Below, in pieces: positions 1 to 5,035 of a stretch of DNA of 5,035 bases (within the stretch, counting starts at the first letter, position 1; each line of letters opens with the position of its first letter). This stretch comes from Vampirovibrionales bacterium (GTDB lineage Bacteria > Cyanobacteriota > Vampirovibrionia > Vampirovibrionales > JAGQHJ01), in contig JANWKX010000071.1 of NCBI GenBank assembly GCA_025451145.1, positions 1-5,035 of the forward strand, read 5' to 3'. A program made the translations under genes and the position numbers. The notes under the pieces are model-generated. The model made no database searches, was not told the DNA's origin, and saw nothing but the letters and a program-made list of their open reading frames with translations.

Positions 1-634
1 CTCCAATGCCGCCACCAACAGCACGGCCCACAGCGGATAAGGCATTATCCCCTTTACCGTACTCACTTTTAAACGGAATTTTTCGCCCATCGGGCATGAG
101 GATATAATCGAAGGTTAAAATCATTCGGCCGCGCTTGGAAAAAGCCTTCCCTGGATCATCAATCTGGGTAATGTGGCCTTTGACCAAAGCCCCGCTTGGA
201 ATCAGTAACTCACCGTTTTCGGTGACATCATCTTTCACGCGGGCATGAAACTCGTCTCCCACTTCGTTATAGCCGGTTGCCACCATATCCATAATCGTTA
301 GAACCAGCTTTTGGCCTTTGGGAATGGTATGACTATCGCCAAAAACAACATCGGGAACAAATTCTTTTTCCACATTGACGCGGGCTTTCAGCGTGGGGAT
401 GGCCTCCGAAGTGGCTGGGGAATCCACCATCGGGACAGAGGAAAAGTGATCCGGCAGCGGCATTAAATCCTGGACTTGGGTTAAATCCTGTGGCTGATTG
501 AATGTTTCAGAGGGGGCAGCCAAGTCAATTTGAGGTGAAATCCGTTCGGCAAAGCTCATGGTCGGTAAAACACTATTACAGAGCAGAAGCACACATGCCC
601 CTAAACCCACCCATCGTGAAGACTTGAACCGCAT
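1..634 (-). CDS. Exported hypothetical protein, C-terminus cut by window edge
   Basis: An open frame of 211 codons runs from an ATG at 634 off the left edge without a stop, so the C-terminus is missing. Seen: a basic start (MRFKSSR), a hydrophobic stretch at about residues 8-24 and a likely signal peptidase I site after SFA (residue 29). A Pro/Ser/Thr/Gln-rich, low-complexity linker follows at about 30-80. After it comes a beta-type domain with IPKGQKLVL (104-112), VGDEFHARV (125-133), ENGELLIPSGALVKGHI (139-155), GRMILTFDYILMPDGRKIPF (169-188) and a glycine-rich end, AVGRAVGGGIG. The pattern 'IPxG, GxV, LxFDxIxxPDG' is reminiscent of beta domains in TrbI/VirB10-like and other envelope proteins, but the match is too weak to name a function. 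Inference: it acts outside the cytoplasmic membrane, in the periplasm or envelope. The start is supported by AGAGGT ten bases upstream and by the signal peptide following directly. Cys19 (LLLC) is a poor lipobox, so a lipoprotein is less likely. Confidence 0.8.
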   Translation of the reverse strand, partial: MRFKSSRWVGLGACVLLLCNSVLPTMSFAERISPQIDLAAPSETFNQPQDLTQVQDLMPLPDHFSSVPMVDSPATSEAIPTLKARVNVEKEFVPDVVFGDSHTIPKGQKLVLTIMDMVATGYNEVGDEFHARVKDDVTENGELLIPSGALVKGHITQIDDPGKAFSKRGRMILTFDYILMPDGRKIPFKSEYGKGDNALSAVGRAVGGGIG

Positions 635-644
635 ATCAGGATCG

Positions 645-650
645 ACCTCT
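645..650 (-). promoter_or_regulatory. Shine-Dalgarno site of the exported-protein gene
   Basis: The minus strand reads AGAGGT ten bases before the ATG at 634. It is the strongest ribosome binding site in the window. It supports this ATG, which is immediately followed by a signal-peptide sequence. Confidence 0.6.
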
Positions 651-667
651 ATACCGCTTCTATCAAT

Positions 668-696
668 AGTTTAGTGTGTCTTTATCCCACTGTCAT
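668..696 (-). promoter_or_regulatory. Candidate sigma70-type promoter for the exported-protein gene
   Basis: On the minus strand ATGACA (691-696, five of six matches to TTGACA) and TAAACT (668-673, four of six to TATAAT) are separated by exactly 17 bases. Transcription would begin near 661, giving a leader of about 27 bases that contains the Shine-Dalgarno site. The site lies in the 142-base gap after argS, which is otherwise AT-rich. That gap also holds a small GGC-TTTA-GCC hairpin (713-722) that is too short to call an argS terminator. The call rests only on consensus matching. Confidence 0.4.
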
Positions 697-776
697 CGAT
701 TAAATAATTGACGGCTAAAGCCACGATCAATAACCCTGTTCTGACTAGGTCAAATGGGCTGTTTATCTGGCAGGGG

Positions 777-2561
777 CTACATCTGTTCGGGGGCTGAAAC
801 CCCGAGCAGTTCAAGGGCTTGAGCAAGTACTTTTTTCAACGCGTAAATCACCACCAGCCGCTTCTTGGCGACAGCAGGATCCGAAACCAAAATCCGGCAA
901 ACGTTGTAAAAACGATGAAAATCGGCTGCCACATCCTGGCTGTATCGGGCAATGGTATGGGGTGATCGCTGCCGAACAGCGTCTAACACCTTATCCTGGA
1001 AGCCATCCAGTTTCAGAATCAATTCTCTCAGGGCTTGTTTGGCAGGCTCATTTTCAATGCCATCCAATAAATCCGCCATGGATTCCGGGGAGAGCTGAGC
1101 CAGAAAATCTTGCCACTCGGGTTCCTGAAGGAGCGGTGGTTTGGTTTCCTGGGTTAAGGTATCCAGGCGGGGCTGAAACGCATTTCGGAGAATACTGGCG
1201 CACCGGGCATGGGCATATTGCACATAAAAGACAGGGTTCTCATCCGAAGCAGATGCCGCCAGCTCCACGTTAAAATCCAACGTCGTGTCCTGGCTTTTTG
1301 AAACCATCCAGAAGCGGACAGCATCGACCCCCACCTCATCCACCAAATCCTCAAGGGTCATCATTTTTTTACGCTTACCCATTCGGGTCTTTTCCCCGTC
1401 GATAATGAGATTAACCAATTGCCCCAAGAGGATTTCCAGATAATCCGGGTTATAGCCCAATGCCGCAACAGCAGCTTTCATCCGGGGGATATAGCCATGG
1501 TGATCGGCCCCCCAAATGTTGATCATCAGGTTATAAAAGCCGTTATCCCGCTGAAACTTATTCTCATGATAAGCAATATCCGCCGTCAGGTAAGTATAAG
1601 ACCCATCCGACTTGATGAGTACCCGATCCTGATCATCGCCCAATCGGCTGGAGGCAAACCATAGTGCCCCGTCTTTTTCATAGGTAAACCCTCTTTCCTG
1701 TAAGGTTTGAATGACCTGTTTGACCTGGCCCGCCTGATGCAAGGTCTGTTCAGAGAACCAGACATCAAAGGTCAATCGGCATCGTTCCATTAACGCTTTC
1801 TGTTTGGCCAGCATAGACGTTTTGGAATAGGACATCAGTTCCGTGAGTGCTGCCTCAGGGGCCACATGTTCGGGATTATCCCAGGCCAAAACCTGATCTT
1901 TATGCTCGGTCAGAAATTCCTGGGCCATCTCAATGACATATTCACCCGGATAGAAAGGATAAGGCTGACCTTCTTGAGGTTCTGGCAGTTTTCCGCCGGT
2001 TCCGAGTATCTCCAGAGCCCGATACCAAATCGAGTTGGCGATACTTCGCATCTGGCTACCGGCGTCATTGATGTAAAACTCGTTGGTCACCGCGGCGCCG
2101 CAATGACGCATCAAGCGCCCCAGAGAATCGCCCAAAGCTACCCAGCGTCCATGGCCAATATGAAGCGGCCCTGTCGGGTTCGCCGAAACAAATTCCAACA
2201 AGCAGTGTAAGGATGAATAGACCTGATTTTGCCCAGGCTTCTCGGTTTTTGCGATTCCAATTAAGCTCTTTGTCAACAGTTCCGGGCTGATTTGTAAATT
2301 GATGAACCCCCCTGCCACAGAGGTTTCCCAAAAATGATTGCCGAGTTGATCCATAATTTGAGAGGCAATCTGAGGGGGGGCTTTTCGGGCATATTTTGCC
2401 AATGGGGAGACATTGATAGCATAGTCTCCAAAAGTCCCATGGCGCGGTCTTTCAACATTTAACAAGCCCTGAATTTCAATCTCTGGGCTGTTTAAATGCA
2501 AGTCGTCGGCCTGATGCGCTAATGCCTGATCGATAGCGGATTTAATCTGATCCCGAATCAT
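777..2561 (-). CDS. argS: Arginyl-tRNA synthetase (class I), complete
   Basis: This 594-residue cytoplasmic enzyme attaches arginine to tRNA(Arg) using ATP; the length is normal for bacterial ArgRS. Seen, in order: an N-terminal Add-1 tRNA D-loop-recognition domain (about 1-90, with RPRHGTFGDYAINVS), the catalytic Rossmann fold opening with EFVSANPTGPLHIGHGR (HIGH at 134-137), EFYINDAGSQM (161-171), and the core signature WGADHHGYIPRMKAAV (350-365). The KMSKS-loop position reads RMGKRKKMMTLEDL (393-406), and VGVDAVRFW (410-418) follows. The C-terminal DALR anticodon-binding domain (about 445-594) begins with FYVQYAHAR and ends in LGVSAPEQM, the usual ArgRS ending. The ATG is fixed by an in-frame TGA seven codons upstream. 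A GAAGG lies 11 bases before it, somewhat far for a Shine-Dalgarno site. Its own promoter candidate lies at 2606-2635. The unusual point is the KMSKS loop, which has Gly in the usual Ser position and KKM where many relatives have a Gly-Asn pair. Confidence 0.97.
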   Translation of the reverse strand: MIRDQIKSAIDQALAHQADDLHLNSPEIEIQGLLNVERPRHGTFGDYAINVSPLAKYARKAPPQIASQIMDQLGNHFWETSVAGGFINLQISPELLTKSLIGIAKTEKPGQNQVYSSLHCLLEFVSANPTGPLHIGHGRWVALGDSLGRLMRHCGAAVTNEFYINDAGSQMRSIANSIWYRALEILGTGGKLPEPQEGQPYPFYPGEYVIEMAQEFLTEHKDQVLAWDNPEHVAPEAALTELMSYSKTSMLAKQKALMERCRLTFDVWFSEQTLHQAGQVKQVIQTLQERGFTYEKDGALWFASSRLGDDQDRVLIKSDGSYTYLTADIAYHENKFQRDNGFYNLMINIWGADHHGYIPRMKAAVAALGYNPDYLEILLGQLVNLIIDGEKTRMGKRKKMMTLEDLVDEVGVDAVRFWMVSKSQDTTLDFNVELAASASDENPVFYVQYAHARCASILRNAFQPRLDTLTQETKPPLLQEPEWQDFLAQLSPESMADLLDGIENEPAKQALRELILKLDGFQDKVLDAVRQRSPHTIARYSQDVAADFHRFYNVCRILVSDPAVAKKRLVVIYALKKVLAQALELLGVSAPEQM

Positions 2562-2605
2562 AGGGGGTGATGCCTTCAGTCAAAATAATCAATACGTCAG
2601 CATTC

Positions 2606-2635
2606 ATTATACGGAGTTCAAGGGCCAGCATCCAA
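2606..2635 (-). promoter_or_regulatory. Probable sigma70-type promoter of argS
   Basis: The minus strand carries a perfect TATAAT (2606-2611). Eighteen bases upstream is TTGGAT (2630-2635), a -35 element that keeps only the TTG core. Predicted transcription starts near 2599, leaving a leader of roughly 38 bases before the argS ATG at 2561. It lies in the 118-base gap between the small ORF and argS, which suggests argS is transcribed on its own. No T-box-like or other long leader structure fits in so short a leader. Confidence 0.55.
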
Positions 2636-2679
2636 TTTTAAATCATCGAATTGCGTTCAATCCAGACTGAAAGCGTCTT

Positions 2680-2865
2680 TTAGGATTCAAGTTTGATTGA
2701 TCCGGGTTTTAAAACGCCTTTATTCAAAATCCGACCAAATAAAGCCCGGCCAAATTCATAATTGCCTAATATGGACGTCAAGGCAATGTCTGTTGAGGAT
2801 TGCCGGTCCGTTCTGGACTCAAGCACTTTTTTTAATAAATCATTGGATTCGAGGGAATGGAACAT
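2680..2865 (-). CDS. Small hypothetical protein, 61 residues
   Basis: I do not recognise this reading frame. It runs from an ATG at 2865 to a TAA at 2680 and fills the middle of what would otherwise be a gap of over 400 bases between the acetyltransferase gene and argS. The product is soluble-looking: no membrane segment, no signal peptide, no Cys pairs. It has a charged N-terminal part with a helix-like run (SNDLLKKVLESRTDRQ), a middle ALTSILGNYEFGRALFGRIL and a short basic tail (KPGSIKLES). Codon choice resembles the neighbouring genes. The ribosome binding site is weak (ATGAG about six bases upstream) and no convincing promoter precedes it. It may be a real small protein, a remnant of a longer gene, or a chance open frame; the sequence alone does not decide. 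Confidence 0.45.
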   Translation of the reverse strand: MFHSLESNDLLKKVLESRTDRQSSTDIALTSILGNYEFGRALFGRILNKGVLKPGSIKLES

Positions 2866-2961
2866 CGTGATCTCATCTTATCATGACAACCGCTGACTCA
2901 CTGATGACCGCCTTGCCAGAAGCAGGAGGTTGAGAAGTGACCATTATTCAATAATCAAACC

Positions 2962-2975
2962 GGGATGTAAATCCC
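2962..2975 (-). terminator. Weak hairpin downstream of the acetyltransferase gene
   Basis: Twelve bases after the acetyltransferase stop codon the minus-strand transcript can form GGGAT-TTAC-ATCCC, a five-pair stem with a four-base loop. The sequence GGTTTGATTATTG follows. The stem is short and the T tract is broken, so it is a possible but weak factor-independent terminator. Confidence 0.25.
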
Positions 2976-2987
2976 TTGACAAGCATT

Positions 2988-3464
2988 TTAGGATTCGTTT
3001 TGAGGACTTTTCTGCATGACCTGGTAATGTCCCTGGGTAAACCCCAATCGGTGATACGCCTGAATGGCCCTCTCATTTTCTTGCTCGACATAAAGCCTCA
3101 GCTCTTGAATGCCCTTTTGGTAAGCTTCAATTTCAATCTTCTCTAAAAGTGCTCTCAAAACACCCTGTTTTCTAAAATTTTGATGAACATAGACGCTTTG
3201 AATCCACCAATAGTACTTATTATGCCAATCGCTCCATTCCAAAGTCACCAGGCACATTCCCACCAGCTCATCGGGTGATGCTTGATGCGTTGCCACCCAG
3301 TACTGACCATCTTGAGGGCAATCGAAAAGATGCTGGATACCCGATTCCAACTTCGATTGATCGAGTATCAAGCCTTCGCTTTCCAAGGCCATGGCCTGTT
3401 GAAACTGCACCATTTGAGGCCTATCGGTCGGTTGTGCGGGGCGTACCAAAAAGTCTTCGGGCAT
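2988..3464 (-). CDS. GNAT-family N-acetyltransferase
   Basis: This is a 158-residue cytoplasmic acetyl-CoA-dependent acyltransferase of the GNAT fold; its substrate cannot be read from the sequence. Seen: an N-terminal LVRPAQPTDRPQMVQFQQAM (6-25), the usual first strand and helix of the fold. Next come a central strand pair with CLVTLEWSDWHNKYYWWIQS (71-90), the acetyl-CoA pyrophosphate loop VYVHQNFRKQGVLRALL (91-107, an RxxGxL form of the Q/RxxGxG/A motif) and NERAIQAYHRLGF (130-142, the NxxAxxxYxxxGF motif). EWSDW followed by WWIQSVYV marks a widespread, largely uncharacterised GNAT subfamily. I chose the ATG at 3464 because the family fold begins just after it. The frame stays open to a TTG at 3545, but that start would lie in the palindrome behind dnaK and add 27 residues foreign to the family. 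The ribosome binding site is weak (GGGA ten bases upstream). Confidence 0.9.
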   Translation of the reverse strand: MPEDFLVRPAQPTDRPQMVQFQQAMALESEGLILDQSKLESGIQHLFDCPQDGQYWVATHQASPDELVGMCLVTLEWSDWHNKYYWWIQSVYVHQNFRKQGVLRALLEKIEIEAYQKGIQELRLYVEQENERAIQAYHRLGFTQGHYQVMQKSPQNES

Positions 3465-3482
3465 TTGTCTTCGATCCCATTT

Positions 3483-3511
3483 GATAAAGCGTATGCACAT
3501 GGAAATATCAA
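3483..3511 (-). promoter_or_regulatory. Possible promoter of the acetyltransferase gene
   Basis: The minus strand has TTGATA (3506-3511, five of six matches to TTGACA) and, 17 bases on, TTTATC (3483-3488, only three of six to TATAAT). It lies between the palindrome behind dnaK and the ATG at 3464. If used, the leader would be under 20 bases. The weak -10 element keeps confidence low. Confidence 0.25.
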
Positions 3512-3544
3512 AGGTGAGATGCAAAATCAAGGCGTTGAAATCCA

Positions 3545-3576
3545 AAGAGGGTTTTGCAAATTTGCAAAACCCTCTT
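3545..3576 (-). terminator. Perfect 32-bp palindrome, probable dnaK terminator
   Basis: The two halves AAGAGGGTTTTGCAAA and TTTGCAAAACCCTCTT are exact reverse complements. In RNA this gives a stem of about 12-13 pairs around an AAATTT core. It begins 29 bases after the dnaK stop, and an A-rich run precedes it on the minus strand, as in many bidirectional terminators. On the minus strand it is followed by only a broken T tract (TGGATTTC). On the plus strand a run of six T's (3582-3587) follows a few bases after the stem, although no plus-strand gene ends here. A dnaK terminator is the simplest reading; a binding site for a dimeric protein is possible. Confidence 0.6.
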
Positions 3577-3605
3577 GAGTATTTTTTATCTATTGTGACA
3601 GTGAA

Positions 3606-5035
3606 TTACCGTGAACCGACTCCGGATTGCTCATCGGTTGGCGTAAATTCGGCTTCAATCACCTCTTCCTCTGGAGGAGGTGCGCCTGCTTCTGAAGGGC
3701 CTTGCGCACCGGCTGTCTCAGCTTGCTGATAAGCCTGGGTGGACAGAGCATAAGCCGCTTGTTGAAGTTGCTCCGATAGGGATTTGATCTGATCGAAGTT
3801 GTCATTTTTCAGGGCATCTCTCAGGTTATCGATCAACCCTTTGATTCGATCCCGCTCGGATTGCTGCACCTTGTCACCTAGGTCAGTTAACTGACGCTCA
3901 ACCTGGTAAACCAGCGCATCGGCAGTATTTTTAACTTCAACCTCTTCTTTACGCTTCGTGTCTTCAGAGGCGTGGGATTCAGCTTCATTGACCATCCGCT
4001 TGATTTCATCATCAGACAGGTTGGTGGAGGCTTGAATGGTAATCTTTTGTTCCTTACTGGTTGCCTGATCCTTGGCGGAAACGTTCAAAATACCGTTGGC
4101 ATCGATATCAAAGGTTACCTCAATTTTAGGAATCCCTCGAGGTGCCGGTGGAATGCCATCCAGTCTGAAGTTCCCCAGTAGTTTGTTATCCCGAGCCATG
4201 GGGCGCTCACCTTGATAGACGTAGATATCCACGCTGGTTTGATTGTCGTCTGCTGTCGAGAAGACTTCTTTCTTCTGGGCGGGAATGGTGGTGTTGCGTT
4301 CGATCATTTTGGTCATCACACCGCCCAAGGTTTCAATCCCCAAGGTCAACGGCGTGACATCCAGCAAGACGATGTCTTTGACTTCACCGGCCAGAACACC
4401 CGCCTGAATGGCTGCTCCAATGGCGACTACTTCATCCGGATTCACCCCTTGATGAGGATCTTTGCCGCTCATTTGGCGAACCAGATCTTGTATTGCTGGA
4501 ATTCGGGTGCTGCCGCCTACCAAGACGACTTCATCAATATCACTTTTGTTGATTTTAGCATCCCGAATGGCTTGTTCAACCGGAACGCGACAACGTTCTA
4601 CCAAATCCCGAGTCAGTTCATTAAACAATGCACGGGTTAATCGGAGTTCCAAGTGCTTGGGACCGTTTTGATCTGCAGTGATAAACGGCAAGCTAACACT
4701 GGTTTCAGTCACGCTGGACAGCTCACATTTCGCCTTTTCAGCGGCTTCTTTCAAACGTTGCATGGCCTGTTTATCGTTTTTCAGGTCGATGCCTTCCTGC
4801 TTTTTGAACTCATCGACCATCCAGTTCATGACTTTTTCGTCGAAGTCATCCCCTCCAAGATGGGTATCACCACTGGTGGATTTCACTTCGAAGACCCCGT
4901 CGCCAACTTCCAGAATGCTGACGTCAAAAGTACCACCGCCTAAGTCAAAAACCAGGATGGTTTCATCGTTTTTCTTGTCCAAACCGTAGGCCAAAGCAGC
5001 GGCAGTCGGTTCGTTAATAATCCGAAGCACTTCCA
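3606..5035 (-). CDS. dnaK: Chaperone DnaK (Hsp70), 5' end beyond window
   Basis: This ATP-driven cytoplasmic chaperone binds exposed hydrophobic segments of proteins and works with DnaJ and GrpE. About 476 codons are present. The frame is open to the right edge, and GTG at 5030 is an internal valine (EVLRIINEPTAAALAYG), not a start; by comparison with E. coli DnaK about 165 N-terminal residues are missing. Numbering from that valine: phosphate-2 signature VFDLGGGTFDVSIL (27-40), THLGGDDFD (56-64), adenosine signature VVLVGGSTRIPAIQ (168-181), interdomain linker VLLDVTPLTLG (221-231), the beta substrate-binding domain to about 335, and a helical lid to about 435. A Gln/Ala/Gly/Pro-rich tail ends in EEEVIEAEF plus TPTDEQSGVGSR. 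The tail keeps the acidic DnaK ending but runs 12 residues past it. Everything expected is intact. No dnaJ or grpE follows it. Promoter and any heat-shock control lie outside the window. Confidence 0.98.
   Translation of the reverse strand, partial: EVLRIINEPTAAALAYGLDKKNDETILVFDLGGGTFDVSILEVGDGVFEVKSTSGDTHLGGDDFDEKVMNWMVDEFKKQEGIDLKNDKQAMQRLKEAAEKAKCELSSVTETSVSLPFITADQNGPKHLELRLTRALFNELTRDLVERCRVPVEQAIRDAKINKSDIDEVVLVGGSTRIPAIQDLVRQMSGKDPHQGVNPDEVVAIGAAIQAGVLAGEVKDIVLLDVTPLTLGIETLGGVMTKMIERNTTIPAQKKEVFSTADDNQTSVDIYVYQGERPMARDNKLLGNFRLDGIPPAPRGIPKIEVTFDIDANGILNVSAKDQATSKEQKITIQASTNLSDDEIKRMVNEAESHASEDTKRKEEVEVKNTADALVYQVERQLTDLGDKVQQSERDRIKGLIDNLRDALKNDNFDQIKSLSEQLQQAAYALSTQAYQQAETAGAQGPSEAGAPPPEEEVIEAEFTPTDEQSGVGSR

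Noticed and set aside
713..722. GGC-TTTA-GCC hairpin downstream of argS as its terminator
   Set aside because: The stem is only three pairs and the following sequence is AT-rich without a T run, so it is too weak to call.
1866..2210. Plus-strand open frame of 114 codons opposite argS
   Set aside because: It is fully contained in argS, whose domains are intact on the minus strand. It has no recognisable motifs of its own.
3465..3545. N-terminal extension of the acetyltransferase from a TTG start at 3545
   Set aside because: The start codon would lie inside the palindrome behind dnaK, and the 27 extra residues do not match the GNAT fold. The ATG at 3464 sits just before the first family strand.
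3481..3729. Plus-strand open frame of 82 codons spanning the palindrome
   Set aside because: It overlaps both the acetyltransferase and dnaK ends in antisense, encodes a low-complexity product, and has no ribosome binding site worth noting.
4212..4640. Plus-strand open frame of 142 codons opposite dnaK
   Set aside because: It lies entirely within the strongly conserved dnaK coding sequence on the other strand. Its product is not recognisable and it is best explained as an antisense shadow.
3606..5030. dnaK starting with the GTG at 5030
   Set aside because: The codon is the valine of EVLRIINEPTAAALAYG, well inside the ATPase domain. The frame remains open to the window edge, so the gene is cut by the window and not shortened.
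1..5035. Mobile element, CRISPR array, toxin-antitoxin pair or defence system
   Set aside because: No transposase, integrase, tandem spaced repeats, tRNA-associated attachment site or recognisable toxin or antitoxin was seen. The genes are housekeeping and envelope types in one orientation.

Overview
The window is an ordinary chromosomal stretch of a bacterium. All five genes lie on the minus strand, so transcription runs from the right edge towards the left. In that order they are: dnaK (5' end beyond the right edge), a GNAT-family acetyltransferase, a small unidentified reading frame, a complete argS, and a signal-peptide protein cut by the left edge. There are no tRNA or rRNA genes, insertion sequences, CRISPR arrays or phage genes. 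I found no previously undescribed multi-gene system.

Organism. The DnaK C-terminal half, including the stretch from the substrate-binding domain into the lid and the acidic tail, looks most like DnaK of the Cyanobacteria and their non-photosynthetic relatives (Vampirovibrionia/Melainabacteria). GC is moderate by eye, start codons are mostly ATG, and Shine-Dalgarno sites are weak but present. A vampirovibrionian source is my best guess. It is an inference from remembered sequence patterns and is not demonstrated here.

Layout. From 5035 to 3606 is the dnaK 3' part, followed by a perfect 32-bp palindrome (3545-3576) that probably ends its transcript. From 3464 to 2988 is a soluble GNAT acetyltransferase of a subfamily recognisable by EWSDW and WWIQSVYV. 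From 2987 to 2562 there are two gaps of about 120 bases on either side of a 61-codon ORF. The gap in front of argS holds a good promoter with a perfect TATAAT. From 2561 to 777 is complete arginyl-tRNA synthetase with an unusual KMSKS-loop sequence. From 776 to 635 is an intergenic region with a plausible promoter and a clear Shine-Dalgarno site. From 634 to 1 is an exported protein with a beta-rich domain of the 'IPxG...G..V....FD....PDG' type, faintly like TrbI/VirB10.

The genes do not form an obvious pathway. Chaperone, acetyltransferase, tRNA charging and envelope protein are separated by gaps of 80 to 140 bases containing their own candidate promoters or terminators, so they are probably mostly independent transcription units that share an orientation.
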